From contig OX638369.1 in assembly GCA_951812925.1 (NCBI GenBank), positions 17,017,329 to 17,081,328 on the forward strand: a DNA stretch of 64,000 nt. Direction: 5' to 3'. Positions within the stretch are counted from its first letter, which is position 1. Every line of letters begins with the position of its first letter. The notes beneath the pieces were generated by a model. That model searched no databases. It worked only from the letters and a program-made list of their open reading frames with translations, and was not told the origin of the DNA. This DNA is from Calliopum simillimum. Its lineage: Eukaryota > Arthropoda > Insecta > Diptera > Lauxaniidae. Made by a program: the position numbers and the translations under genes. Shown piece after piece: positions 1 through 11,889 of this stretch.

Positions 1-1440
1 CAAAAATGGTCTGAGCATGAAAATAGGTTAAGAAATGTCTATGTTATTGACAACTATTTGAGGAGAGTTTGTCACAATTTATCGATTTTGAAACTCTATA
101 CACCCCTCCACTGACATTTCTTTCAGATTAGGCATATAACGAAATCATGTATCAAATTTCAGCGAAATCGGAAGGGCTGTGTCAGATTTTTAAACATATT
201 CTAACCCGACATAAAATAGTAGAGATGATTAAGAAATAAATTAAAGGAGTAAACTAAATAATACGCAAGACCAAAACTTGTCCATCTCTTTTTACTATGT
301 TAGAAATGAAGTACGACTTTAAGTTATACATCATTAAAAAGGTATTTGCGTGTAGATGTGCACAAATTCCTTTTAATCCTACAAAACAACTACACCGTTA
401 GAAAGCTTATGCAATTGGCTAAAAGCTTATAATGGGAGTTTTCTCTGAAACGTAAAGGTGAAGCAAGAATATTTTTTGTGTGAAACAGATCAAAAAGTTA
501 GGTTTATCCCTATATTATTCTCCATAACCTCCCAAAAGCTTTGTAACCTTAACGTTAACACCCTGCATATCTGACAAATTTTACGACTATGTATTCAATC
601 AAAAAAATAATTTTAGTATCGAGCAGTGCTATTTCTGTTCTATGAAAAGGAGTAATTTTGATAGAGTTTTGCATTTTAAGAATTTAATTTTTCATTGTGC
701 TTCTGTAGTTATTATGATTAATCCACCCTGTAGGACCGACGGAGACAATTGTCTCAAAAGTCCCATCTTTTGTCTAGTTATTTTGTAAGCAAACCAAAAC
801 TGACTACATTTAAAACTAGATTAAATGCACTTAGATTATCAGTTGTATCAAAAATTGTCGAAATGTTATGCAAAGTTGGTAAATTTTATTAAAAGTGGTC
901 CAAATATAATTAGTACTAAAAGTGTCTATCGATTGTGTCGATGAAATTATAACGTTACTGACTAGGTACTGTTTGGCAGTTCGTCGATTATGAAGAAAAG
1001 CAAACGATAGTGTATCGGTCTAGAGACTTACCCTGCTTGGCAGACGCGGGTTCAAATCCTCCACTCGGTGATTTTCAATTCCAATTTTTGAATTTCTATT
1101 AATTTTGTCACACAATTTGTCTGTAGAGTCTTCGAAGCGGAAAATGAAACATGTATCCAACATATCCGAGATATAAAATATTGAAAAAATTAATAAAAAA
1201 AAAAAATTATTCCGCACTGCGATTCGAACCTGGAACACAATGCGCAGAGATATATAACAAACACTTTAGCACATTCGCCTATGAAGTTTTTGTGTAAAAT
1301 TTGTTAATATACAATTTCTTTGAAAAAATACAATATAAATTAAATAAAAAAAAGTTGCCTTCTTCTGTTCCAAATGTAATGCATAAGAAGACAATTGGTT
1401 ACGCACAATGACAAAAAATGTTAAACGTAAATATAACTTT
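1..1440. other. AT-rich non-coding sequence with two B-box-like tRNA fragments
   Basis: No coding sequence is supported. Positions 380-566 resemble one arm of the long-TIR element at 9399-10170, ending in the same TAACACCC-type terminus. GGTTCAAATCC near 1050 and, on the other strand, GGTTCGAATCG near 1226 look like pol III B boxes, but no complete cloverleaf surrounds them, so they may be SINE or tRNA relics. Confidence 0.35.
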
Positions 1441-1629
1441 ATATGTGGATCAGACTTTGGACTAGTTGGTTTCCCCCATGGAATAGTTTGCGAACTAATT
1501 TTGGAATAGTCCGTTGTCCTGCAGGGTAATATGTATATAAAAATTAACGTTTGTCTGTGTGTTAGACTCGAAAACAGCTTGATCGATTTTGATTAAATTT
1601 TCAAAGTATGTTAGGTTAGATCAGGGGAA

Positions 1630-1800
1630 GGTTATTGGCTAGAAAAATGGGCGGTTTCACGCCCCTAAAACACGAAATTCGATATCTCAGAAACTGTTTG
1701 ACGCATAGGAATGAGATTCGGCACATATTTAAAGGGCACTATGCCAAATAGGATACAATAGAAAAAATCGGCGGTACCACGCAAACGAATCAAACGAATC
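1630..1800. repeat. Degenerate minisatellite module with CACGCCCC core, two partial units
   Basis: A unit with GGGCGGTTTCACGCCCC, then GATATCTCAGAAACTG and TGAGATTCGGCACATAT is followed by a second partial start (GGCGGTACCACGC). Related units occur at 8085-8240 and 9345-9400. Such modules are typical of the central repeats of Helitron/DINE-1 elements; assignment is inferred. Confidence 0.45.
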
Positions 1801-2489
1801 CAGAACGATATGTAAAATAAATCAACAACGAAGATGAAGAATCATAATCGGTGGTTGCGATCTAGACTGAAAATACTAATACTAATCGTATTTAGAAGCA
1901 ACTTTTGGTGTTTTTTATAAAAGACTCCAGTACTAGTTTGAAAAAATAAAATTTCCAAACTTATCATTTAATTTTTCGATTTGACCGCCAAGCTATATCA
2001 ATAAAACATAAAGTTAAGAACTCTGCTAGTCAAGATAAAATATTATACGCAAAGATATATATATACAACGGCACATAATTGAGAAAAAAAAAACAAAAAA
2101 CTACCAACAAAATTTTCTCAACTCCTTTAACCGATAACAATACAGACTGTAACTCGACCAAAAAAAAGGCATTGAGGTGAAGCGATAGCGATAACAAAAC
2201 GGCTGATATCTCAATGACAACAAACATATGAAATGAGATATACCGCGCGTATAGAAATGCTGGAGATATAAAACTGATTTTTATATAGAAAATTTATTTT
2301 TTTTTATTTGTTTTATTGTGGCATAAAGCAGAAGAAGAGAACAAAATAAAACAAATAAAAAAAATAAAATAAATAAAGAAGGTTCAGTTCAAAACAGATG
2401 CAAAAGACGTTCAGGGCTCCCTCACTCATTGGTTGATATGATTTCGAATACAAAACGGATTTCTTTCTGTGTTGTATTTTTCCGTCTTT

Positions 2490-2720
2490 TACCTTTTTGA
2501 CTTTCAACTGAACAAATTCTGACGACTCGCGTTCTGAACTCTAGGCCAGCCAGCACACCACACTACACACACACGCAAAGCGTTATCGCACTTTGGGTGG
2601 TGGTGCTCTGCTGTGCTCTGCGCTGTCGTGATTATGGGCGACACGTTTGTTTGCGCGCTGGGGTTAGCGATGGGGTTGGCGGGCGAGTGACAGCGACACA
2701 CAATGGGCGAATGGTGTTAA
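2490..2720. other. GC-richer unique island, possible regulatory DNA
   Basis: About 230 bp clearly richer in G+C and sequence complexity than the flanks. A frame here stays open on the minus strand but has no recognisable domain, so I do not call a gene. After it, 2720-3500 is AT-rich with ATGT and TTG microsatellites only. Confidence 0.3.
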
Positions 2721-3560
2721 AGATTCAGTTTTTGTACAGAAATGCGCATACGCAATTAAAGCAGAGTCTTGCGTAGGTATGCACATATGTATGTATGTAT
2801 GTATGTCGGTTTGAATGTGTGTAGTGTATGATTGAAGTAAAGAATTTCAGCGCAATCGGGGTCAATCTTTGATAAGATACGAATATTGCGTTATTGTTGT
2901 TGTGATGATTGTTTTTGTATTGCGTTCACAAATTTATTATAAAATAAACAAAATGACAAACAAATAAATATTGTAGAATTAATAAAAAGGTTTTTTTTTT
3001 TTTTGAACGCTGCGGCGTCGTCCTCGATGTTATTGTTGTTGTTGTTGCTATCGCCGCAATTTAATGACGTTGTAATTTAGCTGAATCGGAGGAAACGCTG
3101 TTTAATTCATAGATTTTTGATCTTTTACTTATAATATGTAGGTATTTTTTGCCAAGTTCTTTAATTGTTCCTGAGAAGGGATTAAATTTCCATTTGTTTT
3201 AATGATTTTTGTCCATTTATATGAAATTAAAATACAGAACAGAAAAACAAAATCAAATCAAATCAATAAATTTTTACTATTTAAAAACAATTTGTTATTA
3301 TTGTTTTTTGAATTTCTATACGTATGAACATTAGATAGGGTCAAAATTTAGATTCATCTCGAAATCAACTCAGATGTTACAAAGACTCCTAAAAACGATA
3401 TTTGCATCATTTTTTTTTTTTTTTTTTTCATTCAGAAAAAAACATAATTTTCGCTTATAACTTTTTTTCTACACAAAATGGATACACAAATTTTTTCGAA
3501 ATATATAGATTAAGGTCTTACAAAAAATGTTGGCATTAAAAAATTATATGTATTTTTTTT

Positions 3561-3932
3561 AGCATAGATAATATTCGGTTCCAAAAATCGACTTTTATAC
3601 GTTTTTCAACTACGCGGTCGAAAAAACGCCATTTAGTCGAAAGCAAGACATTTTACGAAAAAAGTTTATTAGGCAAAAAAGTCTCAGAATCATCCACAGG
3701 AAACATGTGAATTTTTTTAGAGTTATTGAGATTTTTTTTTTTTTTTTTTTCTTTTGTTTTGAGCAATTTTCAATTTTTCAAAATTCTGAAAAAAATTCAC
3801 ACGTATTTTCCAGACAATTTTAAGCATTTTTGTTTAATAAATTTTTCGTAAGATTCCTTGTTTTCAAGTAAAAATCCTATTTTAGAACGCGTAAAAAAAT
3901 CGATTTTTGGAACCGAAATTATCTATACTGCA
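3561..3932. repeat. Foldback element with terminal repeats AGATAATATTCGGTTCC
   Basis: The left end AGCATAGATAATATTCGG (from 3561) returns inverted as CCGAAATTATCTATACTGC ending at 3932. The internal parts also pair imperfectly (ACATTTTACGAAAAAAG with a diverged TTTTTCGTAAGAT; CATGTGAATTTTTTTAG with AAAAAAATTCACACG). It is about 372 bp. A second, half copy with the same right end sits at about 7590-7830, and another fragment near 46310-46400. Confidence 0.6.
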
Positions 3933-4010
3933 TATTATCTATACTTACTTTCAGATTGACTAAAGTTCAGAAAAGAGAGCCAAGTTTGACCCACTTTTTT
4001 TTTTCATATA

Positions 4011-4480
4011 TCAAGATAACTTTTATTGAGTCAAATATATTCCATTGTTATTGACCACCTCTCGCCATCTTTTGAGCAAAATCAGAATACCGTCCTTAAG
4101 AAATTCCTGGGGCTTCTGCTCGATTAACTTGGATAAGTCCTCTTTGCAATACTCTGGGGAATTCAATTTTACGGCAGCAAGATAATTCTGCAACGAGTGA
4201 AACATATGGTAATCCAAAGGTACAAGGTCTGGGCTGTTTAGTGAATGCATTAAATCTTTCCACCCAAGCTAACTCAGTTTTTGGCGGGTCACCAAAGTAT
4301 TGTGTGGTCTAGCGTTGTTTGTGTTGACTAATTCCGGACATTTTTCCTTGTTAATTGTTGACAGTACAGATCCAAGTTAATTGTTTGGCCACGTGGTAGC
4401 ATCTCGCTGCACACAGGACCATTGCAATCTCACCAAATACTAAGCAAAACCTTCGTGGTTTTCATCATGATAAGCTATTC
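4011..4480 (-). pseudogene. Degraded mariner transposase, C-terminal half
   Basis: The minus strand gives DLYCQQLTRKN, then NNARPHNTLVTRQKL after frame repair, then NSPDLVPLDYHMFHSLQN and KRWREVVNNNGIYL. These match the C-terminal block of DD34D mariner transposases, which cut and paste DNA at TA sites. The third catalytic aspartate survives in VPLDYH, but the second, normally in QDNARPH, is changed to N here. Stops and frameshifts are frequent, so the enzyme is dead. Further weak similarity continues to about 4750. The N-terminal part lies at 5797-5995. Confidence 0.8.
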
Positions 4481-4895
4481 ATTTTTTATCACCAGTAACC
4501 AATCTGTGGAAAAATGGTTTGAGATCAATCCATTTTAGAAGAGATTCACGTACTGAAATGCGATCAGTAAGATTTTTTTTTCACTCAGCAATGTCGCGAC
4601 TGTTTATGTGTCGGTCTTCCTCTACTTTTTCAAGAAGTTGAGTACACTTTTTTAGTGCAAGGTCGACAAGATTTAGGTGCGTCTTTTACATACAAATTTC
4701 TAGATCGGCATTGATCATACCATCTTCTCCATCGGTGAAATAAAGTAGAATGTAACAATTTTTTTCCGATTCTGCATTTGAATGGTAAAGAAATGTTAAT
4801 GGGATGTCAACAAAGAGTTGCCAGATCAAATAAGTTCTTACAAAGTGATCGCACTTCAAACTTTCAATTTTACTTTTCTGAATACATTATTCATG

Positions 4896-5116
4896 CACAT
4901 TAAAAATTTTAGTTTAATCTTAAACCAAAAAGTATTTATATAGAACAATGTCAAAAAAAGTTTTATTTTAAACTATTTTGGAATAAATTTCATACTTTTC
5001 TGGTATAAATTTTAAACTTTTTTTGAAAAAATCTAAATTAAATACCAAAAAGGTTTAAAATCAGTACTATAGGGAATCAAATTTACGAAAAGTAAACTAT
5101 AATTTTTAAGAGTGTG
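4896..5116 (+). repeat. Tc1/mariner-like MITE, copy 1 (221 bp)
   Basis: Starts CACATTAAAAATTTTAG and ends in its inverted form, AATTTTTAAGAGTGTG. It contains internal blocks AACTATTTTGGAATAAATTT and ATACTTTTCTGG shared with copies at 5630-5788, 13100-13308, 14729-14950 and 58033-58254. Confidence 0.75.
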
Positions 5117-5629
5117 AATATAACTTCTAAAAATTGTCACTATACAAAAATGTTGCTAAATATTCTTCCTAAGCATTGTTTCTAAACATTATTTTTAAAC
5201 AATATTTATGAACATTATTGCATTTATTGTTTCTCAGCAATTTTTCTTAGTATATTCCCTTAACGATATTTCGAAACATTGCATCATGTAAAAATTTTAA
5301 TTCACAATATTTCTAACAGTCTTTCCAAACATTTTTAAACATTAATTCTAAGCAATATTTCCAAACATTGTATGTTCCAAGCAGTATTGCTAGCTAAGTA
5401 ATTTTTAGCCTTTTTGTTTTATCTGGTTTACATCTGATGCTAAGTTACTTGTCTAATGAAGAAAAGACAAATTTTCTGGTCTTATTCGATCTTATTCATC
5501 AACATACTTAGTCTCCCTCAAGAACGATACAATAATTTCAGCACTTCTCTAACATTTCAATACCTTTCTTGTAGAATATTTTGTCCTTGCTTTAAAAAGA
5601 CGCCAAAATTCTTTCCCTGGAGCATATTT
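5117..5629. other. AT-rich degenerate AAACATT repeats
   Basis: Recurrent AAACATTATTT/AAGCAATATTT motifs; no gene seen. Positions 6060-7600, farther right, likewise hold only AT-rich non-coding sequence. Confidence 0.35.
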
Positions 5630-5788
5630 TTAAAGTTCCGATTTTTTCCAAAAACAATTTGAAATTTATTCCAAAAAAGTATGAAATTTATTCCAAAATA
5701 GTATAAAATTAATGCTTTTTTTTGGCATTGTTCTATATATGTAACTACTTTTTGGTTTTAAAATTATACTAAAATTTCTACTGTGTGT
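5630..5788 (-). repeat. Tc1/mariner-like MITE, copy 2 (truncated)
   Basis: Inverted relative to copy 1. It retains TTTGAAATTTATTCC, TTGGCATTGTTCTATATA and the terminus ACTGTGTG at 5787, with the other end degraded. Confidence 0.65.
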
Positions 5789-5796
5789 TTCGATTT

Positions 5797-5995
5797 TGGG
5801 TGAATAGAGTTCTCAGCATTACTAGTGCTTGTATGACCGCATTTAAATTCTGCATACCAGTCAATAATGATCCATTTTCCTGGTGCAGTTTGCGGATAAC
5901 AGTTTTCACCCAAGCTTTTATTTCAACGGTGTTTTTGTCCTATCAAAAAGCAATGTTTTCTGAACACATAAATTTGGGTTTCACTGAAACTACTG
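5797..5995 (-). pseudogene. Degraded mariner transposase, N-terminal helix-turn-helix part
   Basis: On the minus strand the sequence reads FRKHCFLIGQKHR, stop, NKSLGENCYPQTAPGK and then IIIDWYAEFKCGHTST. This fits the N-terminal DNA-binding region of mariner transposases (the APGKSTIIDWYAEFK-type block) with an in-frame stop. Order and strand match the C-terminal half at 4011-4480. The two are therefore probably one mariner split by about 1.3 kb that includes two MITE copies (4896-5116 and 5630-5788); two separate copies are possible. Confidence 0.7.
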
Positions 5996-7589
5996 CAAAT
6001 ATGGAAACAAATGTCAGATAATAATAAAATTTTTACAGTTAACTTTTGACAGTTAGTAGCTGCTAAAAAAATAATTCATTTTGTATTTATAGTGCCATCT
6101 TTGCCTCAGACAAGGAACTTATTAGCCAATCTTATACATCGCTTCTATTACTTTCAAAACAATGTACGTTACTGTTCCTATGTAGAATAAAAACCTTCAA
6201 AAAGCTGTCATATCTTATCAAATGAGCACATACCCACAACATGCATAGTAAGTGCGGGGTATGCTCATTCTATGAACAACTTGAAAAAAAAACACTTGAA
6301 TTTTATGTCAAACAAAAAAAAAATAGCAACCTCCAAGTGCCAATAAGAAAAAAATCGCTGAACATGCAACAAACACCGTGCATCGTTGCACTTTAGTACA
6401 CATTTACCACCGTTTTCAATACCGTTTCAATCAATTTAATACCTTGACAGTCAATGTAACATGGCAACCAAATAGCTGTTGTTCAAAGGAAAAAAAAAAA
6501 CCAACTCATCGATGGACGACTTCGCAAATGTAATTCAACCACAAATATTTTAGAAAACTAATTACACTTTGGTGTAGCAGAGCAGTAAAGTGCGATGCAC
6601 ATCACACCGCAATGCAACGGTGCCTGCACCTTGATTGAAAAAATTCCAACGGAATTGGATCGAAAAGTTGGTTCAAGCAAGCAACATAAAATATCCCAGT
6701 TAAATCAAATGATTAGTGCAGTTTATTTTTTGTTGTATCTTCTTTAAAAGTCGCTTGTTCTCTTGCTCAATCATTTGCTGGCATCAATTTAATAAATTAT
6801 TAACACCTTCTGCCATTTGCACCAGACAAACCAGATGACGATGTTGCTGATCATTTTATGTTGAGTGTTCACAAAAACAAAAAAAGATGTCGCGCAAAAT
6901 ATTCGTGATCTTATTCTAATTATCATAGGATACAGAGTGAAAAACTCCAAAAAAACACGTATTCTTTGGCACTTTCTACACAGCAAATAGTTTGGGTAAA
7001 AAATTCAAACCAAATTGTAATGAATGCAAATCTACAACAAATTTGGTATAAGATCTATGCTACAACTTGGTATACAAACCGTTTATATTTGTTTATATAA
7101 AATTAATACCTACAATTTACACAATTTTGGTTTAAATTTAATAGTATCGCCATACAAAAATCTTTTATACTATTTTTGTATAAATTTTGTATAGAAGTTC
7201 ATATAAAAGTGTTGTCATTTTATATAAAATTCATATTGTGCTATATAAGCCATTTCTATATAATTTTCGAATAAATATTTCGGAATTAAAAAATGATATT
7301 GATACTTACGCAGTACAATTTCCATAAGCAAAAAATGTCTCACAATAATTTCATGTGTTTATTCATTTTAAGAGAAACAAATTTCATAAATTACATACAA
7401 AATTTTCAGTTACATATTTCTTTGAAGCATAAATGTACATTTTGTTATTTTCTCTAACATCGTTTTGTAATGAGAAAATCGTTTAAGTGCATTATACATA
7501 AATTTTGGAAATAAAAACAATTTCAAACGAAATATGGAGTTTATACGTGTGAATTTTCGCAGAGTTTTTGGAAAATTTTTTATTTTGAC

Positions 7590-7830
7590 CAATTTTTGTA
7601 GATACATATAAAAAATGTCTCACAAAATTCTGAAAAAATTCACACGTTTTTCTTAGACAATTCTAAGCATTTTTTGCCATAAACACTTTTTTCGTTAGAT
7701 GCCTAGCTTTTGAATTAAAAACCGTTCTTCCGACCGCATAATTAAAATATATAAAAAAATCGATTTTTGGAACCGAATGTTATCTATACTGCAAAAAAAA
7801 AAGTGTATAATTTTTAACGCCAAAGTTTTG
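7590..7830. repeat. Partial copy of the 3561-3932 foldback element
   Basis: It shares AAATTCTGAAAAAATTCACA, TCGATTTTTGGAACCGAAT and TTATCTATACTGC with the right arm of that element. Confidence 0.55.
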
Positions 7831-8084
7831 TAAGAATATCGTCTATATTAAAAACCTTTCAACTTTTCGAATTTGATCATTATTTCCAGAGTTATCATTC
7901 GCTGAAGCAAATCCATCTGATGGATAACATCTCAAAAAGTAATAGCTCAGTAGAAAAAGTTAAACGTATTGTTTTTATGAGGAAGTTTAAGACTTTTCGC
8001 ACTTTAAGGCAGAACACAGACCTGATAGAGCAAAATGGTTTTCAGAATCAGCAACCGTAAATCAACCATTAAAGCAAAATAATA

Positions 8085-8240
8085 TTCAAAGCAAAAGTGG
8101 GCAATGCCACGCCCCTCAAAAATAAAACACTTCAAATTTTCGAAATTCTTTAACGCAGATGAATGACATTTTGTACATATGGAAAAGACACAAAGACAGA
8201 TAATATTCATTAAAACACTGGGTGATGCCACGCCTCTTAA
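8085..8240. repeat. Two units of a CCACGCCCC-core minisatellite module
   Basis: GGGCAATGCCACGCCCCTC at about 8098 and GGGTGATGCCACGCCTCTT at about 8220 are about 120 bp apart, with a GAATGACATTTTGTACATAT block between them. Related to 1630-1800. Confidence 0.45.
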
Positions 8241-8263
8241 AATGCTAATTCATCATATACATC

Positions 8264-8815
8264 ATTCACCTACTATGATAATAATTTTTTCTAACATCCG
8301 AGCAAATTGATGTGAAAAGCGGAAAACCACTATAAGACAAGACCGATTAACTATGTAAAAAGCCTTGAAGAACCGAACCGCTGGTGTCAATATATTGAGT
8401 CATAATCTTAGAAGACGATTTAATGAAAATTGTTCTGTATGCAGTAGGCCAGCATAAGAGCCAAAATTGACTTAAACAATTAGCTGTCTGGAAACTTATT
8501 TTTTTCAGTAGTTAGAAGCAAGATCCTTATGTAGCTGCACCCATAAAAATCGGTGTGAGCTCATTGTTTAAATCAATTTTGGCTTTTATGCTAGCCTACT
8601 ACATACAGAACAATTTTCAAGAAATCATCTTCAAAGATTATGTCTCGTTATATTGACATCAGCGCTTTTTTATTCGTTCCAAATACTCCGAGATGTTGTG
8701 GTTCGGTTCTCCAAGGCTTTTTACATAGTTAATCGGTCTTGTCTTAAAGTGGTTTTCCGCTTTTCACTCCAATTTGCTCGGATGTTAGAAAAATGTATTA
8801 TCTTAGTAGGTGAAT
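8264..8815. repeat. Long-inverted-repeat foldback element (about 550 bp)
   Basis: The ends ATTCACCTACTATGATAA and TTATCTTAGTAGGTGAAT are inverted. The pairing continues inward (CTAACATCCGAGCAAATT with AATTTGCTCGGATGTTAG; AGACCGATTAACTATGT with ACATAGTTAATCGGTCT) for roughly 250 bp per arm, with a short unpaired centre near 8520. No transposase is inside, so it is non-autonomous. Class not assigned. Confidence 0.8.
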
Positions 8816-9398
8816 TTTTATATTCCTTTGCAGTTTTGAACACTGATCCCTACATTTTTTGCTATGTTTGAACAACTTGAACTACCATCTTTCGAAAGAA
8901 CTACTACATGTATATGTTTTTCCGCTTTAATGACACTTTTAGCACACATTTCTAAATTAATGAACATTAATCAGAATTTGAGAAGGTTTTAAATTCTGGT
9001 TACCATTTGAATAAATTTTTTACACGCATTTATTTTCTAATCCTCTACCCTTTGTCGCTGTGAAGAAATTTGACCACTTATTAACTTTTTCTTTAACAAA
9101 TTGCACTAATTTTTCAAGTACTATCAAAATCTCAATAGCTGAAATTACTTCTATCGAGAAATTTTTTCCCATTATTTTTACAAATGGGTGTCAGATTAGA
9201 TTTTTGAAAAGTTGTCTACAGAGCTTAAATACAGAGCAATGCAACTGACCTGACTTTTGATTTTTTTAATGCAACACTCTACGAGTTATAAATACTTGAT
9301 TTTGCAAAAAAATGCTATCGTTCGCAATTCAACGGGCAGGTACTGTATATCTCTGAAACTATTTAGCGCATATGCATGAGATTTGGTACAAGTATTTA

Positions 9399-10170
9399 GG
9401 GTATAAACGATAAGGCTATAAAGCTTCTGAGAGGTGATGGAGGAGGTCCAAACTAAAAATTGCACCTAAAGTGGGGAGTGAGTCCAAAATGTATACCTGG
9501 CGAGTTCTAGGGAAGAAACTGATTTACTGACTTGTTTTACAAAAAAAATTCCTTGGGTCAGAGAAATTTTTTCAGTAGAAAAGTTTTAGTTAATTATATG
9601 AACTTTCTAAGAATGTAAGTATTTGGTTTGTAGGGCTTAAAACGATTCTGCAAAGCTCTGGTCCTTTAAAAATGATATTTTAAATTTTTTGTCCTTGTTT
9701 TTGATTATGGCGGCCATTTTAGTATGATTCTATTCACATACCTTTTATAATGCAGGGCAACCCATGCAAGTGCCGCGTGTGTCCTCAAACTAAAGGTTTG
9801 GTATAACAAATGTATTCACAAATGTAAAACTGTTTAACCATTTAAAAAATATCATAAAAGGTAATGATAATGGAACCCTTTTCATACCAAAATGAAAAAG
9901 TAGGTAGGGAAAAATTTTAAATTTCAACTTAAAAGGTTCAGAAGCCTGTAAACTAAATACTCTATTAGAAAGCTCATACAATTAGCTAAAAGTGTTTTCT
10001 CAAACGTTGGTTTGACCCAAGAAAATATTTTTTTAAAACAAGTGAGAAAATCCATTTTTTCCTTATAAATCTTCTGGCGTACATCTTAGACCCCTCAGAT
10101 GCAAAATTTTTGCTGGTCTAGGCCTCTTTTATCAACTCCTAAAATCTTCGTAGCCTTATCGCTTACACCC
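9399..10170. repeat. Long-TIR element with GGGTRTAARCGATAAGGCTA ends
   Basis: The left end GGGTATAAACGATAAGGCTA and right end TAGCCTTATCGCTTACACCC are inverted. Further pairs are found inside, such as ATTCCTTGGGTCAGAG with a diverged TTGACCCAAGAAAAT, and TTATATGAACTTTCTAAG with TTAGAAAGCTCATACAA. Arms are about 250 bp around a spacer of about 270 bp. Fragments of the same family occur at 380-566 and near 44030-44260. Confidence 0.65.
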
Positions 10171-10430
10171 AACATAATATATAATGTTATTTCTTCAGCT
10201 TTCAACGAAGCTTAGCGTCAAGGCTGCAGAGAACATGATGGACTAAAAGTCAACTGGAAAACGTCATTGCAGAAGGAAATAAGATAACTAAGTTACTAAA
10301 ATAAAATCGCATTCGATGGGGACTATTCTTTTTTCCTAAGAATTTTATGAAGAAAGAGAAGAATACAAGAGAGTTCAAGAAAAGTTTTTTAAGAAAATTT
10401 TTAAGCAATATTATCTCCTAACGCATTTAT

Positions 10431-10671
10431 CACCCTTATCACCTAATTCGATTTCGAATCGAACTAAATCGAATCGATATTTTGCTATCACATACTTTGA
10501 TATCCAGAACCGGAATCGAAAACTTTTGCAATCAAATCGATTCAGCCTTATAATCTTATTTGATTTTGATAGCAATAACTTTCTATTTCCATTCTGAATA
10601 TCAAAATATATGATAGCAAAATCGCGATTCGATTTAGTTCGAATCAAAATCGAATAACATGATAGGAGTGA
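10431..10671. repeat. Foldback MITE (241 bp), nearly complete palindrome
   Basis: The sequence from TCACCCTTATCACC pairs with CATGATAGGAGTGA at the right end. Inside, TCGAACTAAATCGAATCG pairs with CGATTCGATTTAGTTCGA and ATTTTGCTATCACATA with TATGATAGCAAAAT. Arms are about 115 bp with almost no loop. An open frame on the minus strand is a by-product. Confidence 0.8.
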
Positions 10672-11109
10672 ATAAATGAATCTCAGTCAGCTAGTTTCAA
10701 ATTTATAGGTGTGCTCAATGCCTTTTTCAGGATATTCATACTACAAAGTTGCGAGTATATGCTTTTTATATGATTGCTGCAATGACTAGTAGCCTTTCAA
10801 GCAATTCATAAAAAAACGGAAAAATATTTTCCCGAGTGTAGTCATCAAATACCAAACCATCGCAACTTTATCGTTGACTAGAGAAGAAGCAGAAGTAAAA
10901 AATCACATTAATGGAAATTGATTTCTAGTATTAATTCAAGTCAAAGACACTTGACTTGCCTTGACCGATACGATCATATCCTAGCTGGCTGTCACTTCAC
11001 AGAGTATGTGAACGCGTACATTGAGATACCCGTATTTGTAGCAAAAATCACTCTGCTCCTAGCGATATTAGAGCAACAAAGCGTTGACGAAGACATTCTG
11101 TGAAATGAC

Positions 11110-11720
11110 GATGACGTTCATCTCAATGATGATGATGCTGATGATGATGCTGATCATGATGACGATGATGTATAACAACCATTAGCATTTGCGTTCACAG
11201 CTACATATGCTGAGTGTGTGTCTGTGTAGATGTATCTAGCGTTCATTGCACTGAATTCCTTAAAACAGGTGCACCACATACACCATACGAAACATTTCTG
11301 CTGCTGCTGCTTCGATGCCACACCAAGTTTACCGCATCGTTGTCTCATGCAACCCAATGAGTTACTTAGTTTGTTCGGTTGGTTGGTTGGTTGGTACAGC
11401 TTAGCCTGCCAGCCAGCCATTCCATCCAGTCAGGCCATGTTTGTCTAGAAGCAGAGTTGAAGAAGAAGAAGTTCCTTCCTTATTTGGTTTGCTCTGGTTG
11501 TGTATAGTTTGCTGCACCAAATAATAATTAGCGCAGGTTCAAATCAACTTGTTCGCTGGTCATTCACTTGCTTTTTGCACGGTTGTTGCATGTTGTTGTT
11601 GCCTTAAAGTGTCTTTGCGCCGCCAACAAGCGGCAAGCAAGACTTCCTTCTCCTAGTAAGCGCTAGTAGTTATGTATATGTACGCGACGTGCTCTGGTTT
11701 TCAGTGCTCACTCAGCTCAG
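11110..11720. other. Unique, more complex island with GATGAT microsatellite
   Basis: (GATGAT/GCT)n at 11123-11170 is followed by about 550 bp of G+C-richer sequence open in both strands. No protein family is recognisable; possibly regulatory DNA. Confidence 0.3.
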
Positions 11721-11889
11721 CGCTTTAAATATCAGTTAAGAAAAGTTAATAAAATAAATGGTCTAAAGTGGAACCACTTTTTTTTCCTTTGTTGGTTGCA
11801 TGTTTAATTTCGATGGTTGGTTGATTTGGTGGCTTATTAGCACTTGAAATTCAATGCTGTTGTGCGATGTGCTTGGTATGTCGCCGTTG

